The notes beneath the pieces are model-generated. The model had not been told where the DNA came from, ran no database searches, and was given only the letters and a program-made list of their open reading frames with translations. DNA of 9,664 bases from Bdellovibrionales bacterium (GTDB lineage: Bacteria; Bdellovibrionota; JAFGOL01). The stretch covers positions 1-9,664 of the forward strand of contig JAKIZQ010000032.1 in NCBI GenBank assembly GCA_022707945.1, read 5' to 3'. Shown one piece after another: positions 1 through 7,800 of this stretch (within the stretch, counting starts at the first letter, position 1; every line of letters starts with the position of its first letter). The position numbers and the translations under genes were made by a program.

Positions 1-191
1 TATTTCCTTTGTGCATCAAAAATTATTGGCCTATCTATAATGTCTATTTTTTCTGTCTTTTTATTTTCAATAATATTAACTGCCTTTTTTAACTCTTTTA
101 CGAAGGCAAACCTGTGCTCCCTTGTTTTGTAAGAAAAACCTATAGTAAGTAAGAGTATTAAAAAGATCAGTACACTAATAAGCTTATTCAC
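1..191 (-). CDS. N-terminal part of an unrecognised membrane-anchored protein (runs off left edge)
   Basis: An open frame enters from the left edge and is not closed within the window, so only about 63 N-terminal residues are visible. After a short basic start (MNKL) there is one hydrophobic stretch (ISVLIFLILLLTIGF), a signal anchor or signal peptide. A charged region with FVKELKKAV, IDIIDRPIIFD and AQRK follows. I chose GTG at 191 as the start because GGGAG (202-206) lies 10 nt before it. The in-frame ATG at 200 is only 1 nt from that ribosome-binding site and is less likely. The gene overlaps the end of the alkyltransferase gene by 8 bp (17 bp with the ATG), so the two are probably co-transcribed and translationally coupled. 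The 'RPIIFD-QRK' stretch vaguely recalls the region ahead of some peptidoglycan amidase domains, but this is too weak to name a function. Confidence 0.6.
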   Translation of the reverse strand, partial: MNKLISVLIFLILLLTIGFSYKTREHRFAFVKELKKAVNIIENKKTEKIDIIDRPIIFDAQRK

Positions 192-711
192 AGATCTCAT
201 ACTCCCTTAATGCTGTTTTTATCCTCTTTGAACAAGAACTAACATCAACCCCATTGCAAACAGTTGGCCTCTTTTTATAACAACTAATATTGTAGTTCTC
301 AGCCCCATTTTTTGCACTAACCCTGTGGCAAGGTATTAAGAGCGGTATTGGATTATTCTTCATTGCAGAGCCAACCGCCCTAGCCTTTTTAAAAGAAAGA
401 TTAGAATAATTAATTACAGTACCGGGTTTTGTTTGGAATAACTTTTTATAGATCTTCGCCCTAAATTCAGAGCAAGCTCCCAGCTCGACGTTGTTAAAAC
501 TATATTTAGCACCCTTAAGAACATCAGCAAGCCAACTAAGATCAGCTTTTTTAGGTCTTAGTGATATTCCCTGCTCTTTAAGCACCTCTAAGGCAAAATC
601 CTTGCTTATTTTTTCACACAAAAAAGGATAAACAGCTTGTATCTTTGTTTTATCCTTAAGGACAAAAACCAGTCCTTTAAGTCCCTTTATTTTGCCATAC
701 TCAAGTATCAT
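184..711 (-). CDS. ogt: Methylated-DNA--protein-cysteine S-methyltransferase (O6-alkylguanine-DNA alkyltransferase), divergent
   Basis: This is a suicide DNA-repair protein that moves the alkyl group from O6-alkylguanine to its own cysteine. At 175 residues it has the usual length. The N-terminal ~80 residues are poorly conserved. The DNA-binding/active-site domain covers about 83-172. FRAKIYKKLFQTKPG plus NYSNLS matches the winged-helix 'F-x-x-V/I-...-PPG-x-x-x-SYxxLA' stretch. ARAVGSAMKNNPIPLLIPCHRV carries the family signature, with the arginine finger (R111), Asn (N120), acceptor Cys (C128) and adjacent His. A Glu at about 170 can complete the Asn-Cys-His-Glu set. The usual glycine-rich loop after PCHRV (GNYSGG in human MGMT) is only partly kept as ENYNIS, and the link to the last helix is about a dozen residues longer and carries extra cysteines (C144, C152, C160). 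Family assignment is firm; activity is likely but not certain. No clear Shine-Dalgarno precedes the ATG. Confidence 0.88.
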   Translation of the reverse strand: MILEYGKIKGLKGLVFVLKDKTKIQAVYPFLCEKISKDFALEVLKEQGISLRPKKADLSWLADVLKGAKYSFNNVELGACSEFRAKIYKKLFQTKPGTVINYSNLSFKKARAVGSAMKNNPIPLLIPCHRVSAKNGAENYNISCYKKRPTVCNGVDVSSCSKRIKTALREYEICE

Positions 712-720
712 TATTGGAAT

Positions 721-729
721 ATTACAGCA
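721..729 (-). promoter_or_regulatory. Candidate extended -10 for the alkyltransferase gene
   Basis: On the minus strand TGCTGTAAT reads as an extended -10 element (TGn followed by TGTAAT, 5 of 6 matches to TATAAT). It ends 9 nt before the ATG at 711. No convincing -35 is seen. Transcription would begin only a few bases before the start codon, which would fit the lack of a ribosome-binding site. In AT-rich DNA such matches arise by chance, so this is tentative. Confidence 0.25.
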
Positions 730-735
730 AATAGC

Positions 736-764
736 TTGAACTTAAAAGCATGAATGTGTAAGAT
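736..764 (+). promoter_or_regulatory. Candidate sigma-70-type promoter for divIVA-DUF167
   Basis: TTGAAC (736-741) and TAAGAT (759-764) are spaced by 17 bp, each matching 4 of 6 consensus bases. The expected transcription start is around 770-771, at or next to the divIVA ATG, so the message would be leaderless or nearly so. This agrees with the absence of a good Shine-Dalgarno upstream of 771. Confidence 0.3.
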
Positions 765-770
765 ATAGGT

Positions 771-1259
771 ATGAGATATAGTGGAATGGACATACAACTT
801 AAAGATTTTAATAAAACCCTTAGGGGCTATGACGTAAATGAAGTAAGGGATTTTTTAGAGGACCTAGCCAAACAAATGGAGACCCTTGCTTACGAAAACA
901 AAGTATTAAGGGATAAAATAAGAGAAAAAGAACTACTCATATTAGAATACAGGGATAGAGAATCTATGCTAAAGGACACCATGCATACTGCACAAAGAGT
1001 AACAGAGGACCTAAAGAAAGACGCAACAAGAGAAGCCACTCAACTAATGACACAAGCAAAATTAAAAGCAGAGGCTGTAACGAGAAAAGCTCAACAAGAT
1101 GCAAAAGCGGCTATAGAAGAAGTTAACAGACTAAAAAAACATAAAATGGAACTAGCTGCACAAATAAGATCTACTTTAGAAACTCATCTTAGGCTTTTAG
1201 ATAAAATAGAGAACGAAGAAAAAGTAGCAATAGATATAAATATCCCAACAAAAAGATAA
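771..1259 (+). CDS. divIVA: DivIVA-domain coiled-coil protein
   Basis: DivIVA-family proteins bind curved or polar membrane from the cytosol and recruit division, chromosome-anchoring or wall-growth factors. The first ~30 residues match the family's lipid-binding N-domain: MDIQLKDF, then LRGYDVNEVRDFLEDL. Arg18 of the B. subtilis protein is present (R18), while the membrane-inserting Phe17 is replaced by Leu. From about residue 30 to 150 the protein is a nearly continuous heptad-rich coiled coil full of K, E, R, A and L. The length (162) is close to that of B. subtilis DivIVA. I prefer the first ATG because MRYSGMDIQ lines up with the family's usual start; the ATG at 786 would remove the first five residues. 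The stop overlaps the next start (TAATG), so the downstream DUF167 gene is probably translationally coupled. The partner proteins cannot be told from here. Confidence 0.88.
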   Translation: MRYSGMDIQLKDFNKTLRGYDVNEVRDFLEDLAKQMETLAYENKVLRDKIREKELLILEYRDRESMLKDTMHTAQRVTEDLKKDATREATQLMTQAKLKAEAVTRKAQQDAKAAIEEVNRLKKHKMELAAQIRSTLETHLRLLDKIENEEKVAIDINIPTKR

Positions 1260-1549
1260 TGAACGACTGTTCGTGGAAAGATAAGAACTCAAACACTTTT
1301 TACGTCATAAAAGTAAAACCAAATGCAAAAAAATCAAAAATAGAGGGATTAACCCCACTGCCAGACGACAGCGAGTTACCAGTAAAACAAGCGCTACTAG
1401 TATCTATAGCAGAACAAGCAGAAGATAACAAAGCTAACAAGGAACTAATAGAACTTTTAAGCAAAGAGCTAAAGGTAAAAAAAGATAAACTAAGTATTAA
1501 GTCTGGAGCTAGTTCAAAACTAAAAATTATAAAATTAACGACTGTATAG
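1259..1549 (+). CDS. DUF167/YggU family protein
   Basis: This small cytosolic protein (96 residues) belongs to the DUF167 (YggU/UPF0235) family, whose biochemical role is not established. The beginning of the fold is seen in FYVIKVKPNAKKSKIEGL. The family signature is near the C-terminus: KANKELIELLSKEL followed by KLSIKSGASSKLKIIKL, matching the usual 'KAN-x-x-L-x-x-x-L-A-K ... I-x-x-G-x-x-S-R-x-K' pattern. The usual SGxTSRxK is altered to SGASSKLK. It starts within the divIVA stop codon (TAATG) and has no ribosome-binding site of its own, pointing to coupled translation. Its 3' end overlaps the end of the convergent malQ by 15 bp. Confidence 0.85.
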   Translation: MNDCSWKDKNSNTFYVIKVKPNAKKSKIEGLTPLPDDSELPVKQALLVSIAEQAEDNKANKELIELLSKELKVKKDKLSIKSGASSKLKIIKLTTV

Positions 1550-3022
1550 TTTGGTCAACTTTAACAACTTTTCTTTTACCTGTGGAGTTATTTGATCCCA
1601 AGTAAAACGCCATTGCCAGTTACCACTTGCAACACTTGGAGTATTCATCCTGCACTCTGAATCAAGACTAAGCATATCTTGCATAGGAGCAAGAGCAAAA
1701 ACAGCAACGCTCATCCATGCATGACGAATAAAATCCCAAGAAATATCTTTTGCATCTGTGTTCATGTATTCTCTAACATAATGTTTATCTTCTTCTGGAG
1801 CTTTTTTATACCAACCTATTATAGTGTCGTTGTCATGTGTTCCTGTGTATACAACAGAATTTGGAGTAAAAAGATGCGGCACATATGGACTACCTTCTTT
1901 TGAATCAAAACCAAACTGTAAAATCTTCATACTTGGAAAACCAAATTTATCCCTAAGCTCATGAACATCCTCTGTTAAAAAGCCAAGATCCTCTGCAAGT
2001 ATTGGTAGATCCCCCAAAGCATTCTTTATGGCTATAAAAAGTCCTGCACCGGGCCCTTTTTCCCACTTTCCGTTAGCGGCTGTTTTATCTCCATATGGAA
2101 CAGCCCAGTAACCAGCAAAGCCCCTAAAATGATCTATTCTTATTATGTCGACAAGTTCATTTATAGAACGTATACGATCTATCCACCAAGCATAAGAAGT
2201 TTCTTTTAAAGTTTCCCAATTATATAAAGGATTACCCCATAGTTGACCAGTCTTGCTAAAATAATCTGGCGGAACCCCTGCAACTTTTATTGGATTCATA
2301 TCTTCGTCAAAATAGAATGTAGAGGGACTAGACCAAGCATCACTACTATCAAAAGCAACATAGATAGGAATATCGCCTATTATCTTTATCTCGTTAGTGT
2401 TTGCATACTCTTTTAACTCAAACCACTGTTTAAAGAAAATATACTGCATGAATTTTTGAAAATTAATATTGTCAGCAAGTTCTTTACGATACTTTGCCAT
2501 TGCTTCTGGTCTTCTAAGTTTTATATTTTCTTCCCATTCACTCCAAGGTTTTCCACCGAAGTGATCCTTTAGCGACATAAATAAAGCATAATCATCCAAC
2601 CAAGAAGAGTTCTTATCACAAAAAGTGTTAAACTTTGTTTTTAACTGTTTGTCTTTGCTTTCAATGAATCTTAGAAAAGCTTTTCTAAGAATAGCATATT
2701 TAAAGTTTATAACCCTGCCATAATCTACCAGCTTGTTATTAAAATTATCTTTTAACGCTGGTTCATTTTCGTCTAGCAAAGATTCCTCTATTAATTTTTC
2801 TATACTGATCAAAAAAGGGTTTCCAGCGAAGGTAGAAAAGCATTGATATGGAGAATCCCCATATCCTGTTGGTCCAAGCGGTAATATCTGCCAAAGTTTT
2901 TGCTTGGTCTCTACCAAAAGATCGACGAACTTATATGCATTTGGCCCAAGATCCCCTATACCATATTTGCTAGGTAAAGAACTTGGATGAAGAAGTATGC
3001 CGGAACTCCTCTCAAATTTCAT
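1535..3022 (-). CDS. malQ: 4-alpha-glucanotransferase (amylomaltase, GH77)
   Basis: This cytosolic disproportionating enzyme transfers glucan segments between alpha-1,4-glucans, turning imported maltose and maltodextrins into glucose and longer chains. The 495-residue length is typical. GH77 landmarks appear in order: RSSGILLHPSSLPSKYGIGD at the N-terminus, WQILPLGPTGYGDSPYQ (45-60), IGDIPIYVAFDSSDAW (215-230), VAGVPPDYFSKTGQLWGNP (about 247-265), RIDHFRG with the nucleophile D297, LAEDLG with the acid/base E344, GTHDND with the transition-state Asp D397, and a C-terminal MNTPSVASGNWQWRF. All three catalytic carboxylates are present, so activity is expected. It is the last visible gene of the minus-strand glucan cluster. 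The ATG lies 2 nt past the transporter stop codon, and a good AGGAG (3031-3035) sits within the end of the transporter gene, a clear mark of co-expression. Confidence 0.96.
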   Translation of the reverse strand: MKFERSSGILLHPSSLPSKYGIGDLGPNAYKFVDLLVETKQKLWQILPLGPTGYGDSPYQCFSTFAGNPFLISIEKLIEESLLDENEPALKDNFNNKLVDYGRVINFKYAILRKAFLRFIESKDKQLKTKFNTFCDKNSSWLDDYALFMSLKDHFGGKPWSEWEENIKLRRPEAMAKYRKELADNINFQKFMQYIFFKQWFELKEYANTNEIKIIGDIPIYVAFDSSDAWSSPSTFYFDEDMNPIKVAGVPPDYFSKTGQLWGNPLYNWETLKETSYAWWIDRIRSINELVDIIRIDHFRGFAGYWAVPYGDKTAANGKWEKGPGAGLFIAIKNALGDLPILAEDLGFLTEDVHELRDKFGFPSMKILQFGFDSKEGSPYVPHLFTPNSVVYTGTHDNDTIIGWYKKAPEEDKHYVREYMNTDAKDISWDFIRHAWMSVAVFALAPMQDMLSLDSECRMNTPSVASGNWQWRFTWDQITPQVKEKLLKLTKLYSR

Positions 3023-3024
3023 TT

Positions 3025-4338
3025 TTACTTCTCCTGTGCTGCTTCTCTTTCGTATTTACGGAGTGTTTGTACTACCGCCGCCGCTATGAACATAAAAACA
3101 CCACCCATTATTATTGCATCCATATAATTGTTGTTAAACACGTTCCTCATAAACCAACCGAGCACCAACGCCGACAATATTTCTGGTATAACTATGAACA
3201 TATTGAATATACCCATATAGATACCATATTTGCTTTTTGGCACATGTTTTACGAGTAACGCATAAGGCATAGAAAGAATCGTAGCCCAACCTATACCAAC
3301 GCCGAACATAGAAACATAAAGAACGTTAGGGTCTTTAATAAAATATATGGAAATAAGGCCAAGTCCTGCACATAAAAGTCCAATTGTATGAACAAACACA
3401 TTGCCAAATCTTCTTGCAAGCAAAGGAATAACAAAAGCAAACGCCGTGCTGATTATCTGATATGTAGTCATAGTGCTACTAGCTGTTCTTATTCCAAGCT
3501 CATATAGTTCAGAATGTTTATCTGTTGCATTAAATATGTGGTTAGCCACAGCAACTGAATAGAATATCCACATACAGAATAGTCCCATCCAGCTAAAGAA
3601 TTGTACCACTGCCAACCTTTTCATCGCTGGTGGCATATGGAATATGCAATTATATGTCTCTTTTGCCCAGTGTTTTACACCTCTTGATTCTTGTTTATGT
3701 TTATTAAACTCCTCTATGTTTTCTGGCGGATATTCGTTAGAGGTTATAACTGTATAAAGCACACCACCCAAGAACATCAAAGCACATATATAGAATTGTA
3801 GATGTGTTGAAGAACTTGCATATTTAGATAAAGAAGGAAAAATCGATATCCAGTCTTTTGAAGCTATCCAAAAACCAAGTCCACCACCTATGCCTATCAT
3901 TATAACTTGCATTGAATAACCAAAAGAAACTTGTTCTTGTGGTAGTTTATCGGCGACAAAAGCCCTGAATGGTTCCATACTTATGTTTATGGAAGCATCT
4001 AAGACCCAAAGCATCCCTGCAGCCATCCACAAAGAACCAGAGTTAGGCATTACAAAAAGTGCTATCGTGGCAAGTATGGCGCCAACTAAAAAATATGGTC
4101 TTCTTCTGCCAAGTTTGCACCAAGTTCTATCACTCATGTAACCTATTATTGGTTGCACTATCAGCCCTGTCATAGGTGCTGCTAACCATAAAAAAGGTAT
4201 CTGGTCCGGTGTGGCTCCAAGCTGTTCATAAATAGCGCTCATCCTTGCAAATTGGATAGAAAATCCATGTTGAATACCAAAAAAACCGACGCTCATGTTA
4301 AAAATCTGCCAAAAACTAAGTCTAGGTTTTGAATGCAT
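3025..4338 (-). CDS. MFS sugar transporter of the SLC45/GPH type (probable maltose/sucrose-proton symporter)
   Basis: This inner-membrane carrier has 437 residues and about 12 hydrophobic segments with a hydrophilic central loop (about 200-240). The SLC45/plant-sucrose-transporter signature is clear. After TM2, PIIGYMSDRTWCKLGRRRPYF (about 63-83) carries the cytosolic R-x-G-R-R-R-P loop. Late in the protein come MPYALL (357-362) and YGIYMGIFNMFIVIPEI (371-387), the family's second conserved stretch. Bacterial members near amylase and malQ genes usually import maltose or related alpha-glucosides with protons. Maltose is inferred here from the beta-amylase-like gene upstream and malQ downstream. 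A strong AGGAG lies 8 nt before the ATG. The gene follows mgsA by 14 bp and is almost fused to malQ. Confidence 0.87.
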   Translation of the reverse strand: MHSKPRLSFWQIFNMSVGFFGIQHGFSIQFARMSAIYEQLGATPDQIPFLWLAAPMTGLIVQPIIGYMSDRTWCKLGRRRPYFLVGAILATIALFVMPNSGSLWMAAGMLWVLDASINISMEPFRAFVADKLPQEQVSFGYSMQVIMIGIGGGLGFWIASKDWISIFPSLSKYASSSTHLQFYICALMFLGGVLYTVITSNEYPPENIEEFNKHKQESRGVKHWAKETYNCIFHMPPAMKRLAVVQFFSWMGLFCMWIFYSVAVANHIFNATDKHSELYELGIRTASSTMTTYQIISTAFAFVIPLLARRFGNVFVHTIGLLCAGLGLISIYFIKDPNVLYVSMFGVGIGWATILSMPYALLVKHVPKSKYGIYMGIFNMFIVIPEILSALVLGWFMRNVFNNNYMDAIIMGGVFMFIAAAVVQTLRKYEREAAQEK

Positions 4339-4352
4339 GTTCCTCTCTCCTT

Positions 4353-4799
4353 TTATACTTCTATTTTCCTACTCAAATATTCATCAAAATGAGGTAAACG
4401 CCTTTCATATTTTGAATCCATAAGTGATGATGAAATTATAAAGTCTGCAGTAGCTCTGTTACATGCAACAGGTATATTATAAACAACTGCAAGTCTTAAA
4501 AGACTTTTAACATCTACGTCGTGAGGCATTACAGACAGAGGGTCCCAAAAGAATATAAGGAAATCTATTTCACCATTTGCTATTTTTGCACCAAGTTGTT
4601 GATCCCCACCAAGTGGGCCAGATTTTAGTTTGGTCGTCTTTATGCCAACTTTTTCTTCTATTAAAGCACCAGTAGTACCAGTACTAAGTATCTCATAGGC
4701 TTTTAATGTCCCTTTATTGAACTCAACCCATTCAATAAGGTCTTTTTTCATATTATCGTGAGCTACTAGAGCTATCTGTTTAATCTTATTATGTGACAT
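4353..4799 (-). CDS. mgsA: Methylglyoxal synthase
   Basis: This cytosolic enzyme converts dihydroxyacetone phosphate to methylglyoxal and phosphate, bypassing lower glycolysis when phosphate is short or sugar phosphates build up. The 148 residues cover the whole family length. Conserved elements are IALVAHD (H14, D15), STGTTG (39-44), SGPLGGDQQ with catalytic D66 (E. coli D71), FFWDPL (D86), PHDVDVK (H93, and D96 = E. coli D101) and NIPVACNRATADFII. Every catalytic and phosphate-binding residue I know of is kept. I start at ATG 4799. An in-frame TTG one codon upstream (4802) is possible, but the ATG is the better start. No Shine-Dalgarno precedes it; instead a perfect TATAAT lies 10 nt before the ATG. 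Its place between glucan-processing genes and a sugar importer suggests a safety valve against rapid sugar influx. Confidence 0.95.
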   Translation of the reverse strand: MSHNKIKQIALVAHDNMKKDLIEWVEFNKGTLKAYEILSTGTTGALIEEKVGIKTTKLKSGPLGGDQQLGAKIANGEIDFLIFFWDPLSVMPHDVDVKSLLRLAVVYNIPVACNRATADFIISSSLMDSKYERRLPHFDEYLSRKIEV

Positions 4800-4809
4800 C
4801 AAAAGCTGT

Positions 4810-4836
4810 ATTATAATAAAAAACCTTTATTCGCAA
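4810..4836 (-). promoter_or_regulatory. Candidate internal promoter driving mgsA, the transporter and malQ
   Basis: A perfect TATAAT on the minus strand (4815 down to 4810) is preceded, with a short 15-bp spacer, by TTGCGA (4836 down to 4831), which matches 4 of 6 bases of a -35. The expected start is near 4803, only a few bases before the mgsA ATG, giving a nearly leaderless message. This fits the missing ribosome-binding site of mgsA. The -35 is weak and the DNA is AT-rich, so confidence is moderate at best. Confidence 0.35.
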
Positions 4837-4840
4837 TAAA
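4818..4840 (-). terminator. Weak hairpin plus T-run after the GT5-like gene
   Basis: Directly after the TAA stop, the minus strand reads TTTATT-GCG-AATAAA (4840 down to 4826), then GG, then six T. The six-base-pair stem is entirely A:T with a three-base loop, so it would be a poor intrinsic terminator alone. It may attenuate rather than end transcription ahead of mgsA, or the inverted repeat may be an operator overlapping the mgsA -35. Confidence 0.25.
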
Positions 4841-7800
4841 TTAAAAAGTTTTAGTTCTTTCCTTGGATCTCTTTATGTCTAACTCTATTTTGTTTATTTC
4901 TTTTAATTTTTCTTCCCTTAAGGTCTTTTCTACACCGACTTTTTCATTAGGGTTCAAAAAATCCCTAACATATCGTATTGATTCAATAGACCTCTCATAA
5001 ACGGTTTTAAACTGTGGATGTTCTGGATTTATCTTTTGCTCTGACAGCTCAAATATAGTTCTTCTGCTAAGGGTCAAAAATTGGAACTGCCTTTCTGCTC
5101 TTGTATCAATATCTGCAGTATTGTCTGCTCTATATTTTAAATAGTAAAGCAATCCATCCTGATAGTTTTCTGCCTCTGTACCACACATCATTTTCAACCA
5201 TTCCGCAGAGGGAGCTCCAGCCTTGTTCAAGTCTTTAACACCTTCAACGACCATCTTGTCGAATAAGTCTTCCATCTTTGTTTCTTTTAGATCTAATCCA
5301 TATGTCTTTTTGTAATATTCCTTAAAATTGTTTATTAACATTAGATCTCTAGGCATTTTTATTTGGTTTTCCATAAACGTTATTTGTTGTTTAAGCTCAT
5401 CTACTCTTTCAAACCAAGATATATCAGCCTCTACAACCTTATTAAGACCCATAACATAGAAACGAGCTAAATTAAGTCTATTTAACATATCTTGATAATC
5501 ATTTGCTTGAGGTATTGTCTTTATGTATTCCTCTATAAAGCCCCCTTTCTCAGCAAAAAAGATAAAATCAGACCTTATTATTGACTCTATGGATTCACCT
5601 TTTTCTTGTTTTTGTACTATAGTTGAAACACAAAGATCTAGAATAAAATCCTTTTTATCACCTTTACTCTCGTCGAACATGAATATTTTTTCTGCTTGGC
5701 CAGTAAAATCTATTGCCGATCTTTCAAAACCAGATATTTTCTTTTCAGAAATGTCCACTACGGCATTAGCGTACTCTGGCTTATCTGTGCTCGCGTTTGC
5801 GTCTAGAGATACAGGACTTTCAACATCTTTGTTGCTAGAAAAAAGACCTTCTATTGTGGAATTACTCACACCAAAAAAGAAAGCTTTATCTTTATCGTAA
5901 GAAGAGAACCTTGTAGCATATTTAACATATGCTTCCCTTAACCATTCAGGTAAGGCCATTACAGCATCTTTAACTCTTTTATAATCTTCATAATCAACAA
6001 GACCTTGTGAATAAGCCTCTGCCACTGTTATTGCATCATTAAATTTGGTCTTTGTAAGAGCTATCAATAAAAGTTCTATGTATAGGCTTGCTGGTTTCTC
6101 ATATGAATAATCCTTTAAAGCAACTCTTTGCATCCTGTCTTCGTAAGAAGACCTATTGTTATACCATTCATTCCTTGCTTCTAAATAAGCTTCATAAAGA
6201 TTATTAGCAGAGGTCCAAGGATCACTGTGGACCATTTTGAACATAAAAGCATCTTGGAATCTTTGCAAGCCACCAACGTCACTGACAATAACTGGCACTC
6301 CACCTCTGTTCGCTTCTGCAGGTGTCATCCCACATGGTTCAAAAAATGATGGTGTTACTTTAATATCGGCACCATAGACATAATAGTAAGGTGTAAAACG
6401 ACTAGTAAATGCAAAATATTTACCTTCTTTTTGCATCTTATCAGCCTTCTTGCTCATCACATCTGCCATTTGTTCATACATTCCACCAGGCTCTGTACCG
6501 ACGATTATGACTATATCTCCATTAGCTGTTATCTGATCAACTTTTGAATATAAGATTTCTGTGCCCTTTTGATCTGTCATTCTACCAAAATTATAGACGA
6601 TAAAAGACTCTGTATTATTCCATATCTCTGGATTGTTAGGAAAAAATTCCATTAGTAAAAGTTTTCGTATAACTTGTTTTGCTTTAAAGAATCTTTCTGG
6701 GTCCATCATACTAAAGTTAAGTCCATTTTTAAAATAAGGATCATTGCCTATCTCTGTTAGAAAATTAATACTTTCCTGATTAAAGAACTTACTTGCAGAA
6801 GGATTTTTAACTATATCTTTTAACTTTGGATCTGTTTCAGGATTAAGTATTTGATCCTGTCCATTTACAACACCAACGATGTTAGCATCTCTTATTTCTT
6901 TAAGACCTCTACTTTCTTCCTTTACAAAATATGAACTAGCATTACCGGCATCAAAATTATTAAGACCAAGTGATCTATAGAATGAAGTTATCCTTTCTAT
7001 AGCTGGGCCATCATAAAAATATTCTGGACTAAGATTCAACTCAGGATTTCTTACCATTATCCTATCCCTAGTTTGGAAATAATCCATTTTAAGTTCTTCT
7101 GCATATTGTTCACTTACAGCGACTAAACCTATACCTGTAAGTTCTCCAAGTTTTAAAATAGCGGCTTTCATTACACTGGCCGCACCAATATTTTCATTGC
7201 TGTTCCATATTCTAAAATACCTATCTATAGTTTCTTTTGGCAAATTAGTTAGTCTAGAAAGATAATCTAATGCTCCATTATGGTCCCAGTATGGAACCTC
7301 TTTATTATTAACACCTATTATTCCGTGAAATGCCAAATTATGACCTATCAACAAGGCTGGCATTTCTGTATAGAACAAAGACAAGGCCGGATGATAATCA
7401 TTTATTATAGCCACATCTGCTTTTATAGTTTCAAATAATTTTGCAGTAGCCTGTGAAAAACCTATATATGCCCTTAAAGATATAAGGTCTTGGCCACCAC
7501 CGTGTATAGATTCAAAATTTCTGTTAAGTATTCCTGCTACTTCATTACCCGTAGCTGTATATCTAAATGGATTACCTTTCTCTCCAAAATATCCATCCCA
7601 AAGTTCAGGGCATGATAACAAATATTGTTTGCCATTATAACTAGTTCTACCGGCATATGCTTCCACTTTATAATCTTTGCCATCAACTTTTACAGTAAAG
7701 GTGTTTATCCTTGCTAAATACCCATCTGATAATAATTTTTCTAAGTTGGTCTCACACATAGGTCCACAAAGATATGGAGATACAGTATTCATAGAAACAT

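Noticed and set aside
1556..1573. Short direct repeat CAACTTT / CAACTTTT near the end of malQ
   Set aside because: It lies in coding sequence and simply encodes the repeated Leu/Lys/Thr codons of the C-terminus; too short to be a functional repeat.
1679..1903. Plus-strand open frame inside malQ
   Set aside because: Antisense shadow of well-conserved GH77 coding sequence, with no recognisable protein features.
2983..3258. Plus-strand open frame across the malQ-transporter junction
   Set aside because: Composition (His, Tyr, Cys runs) is that of an antisense frame; both sense genes are firmly identified.
4800..4802. TTG as the start of mgsA
   Set aside because: The ATG in the next codon is the more usual start and gives a normal family N-terminus.
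5523..5900. Plus-strand open frame inside the GT5-like gene
   Set aside because: Antisense shadow of the linker and module region; no domain or start signal.
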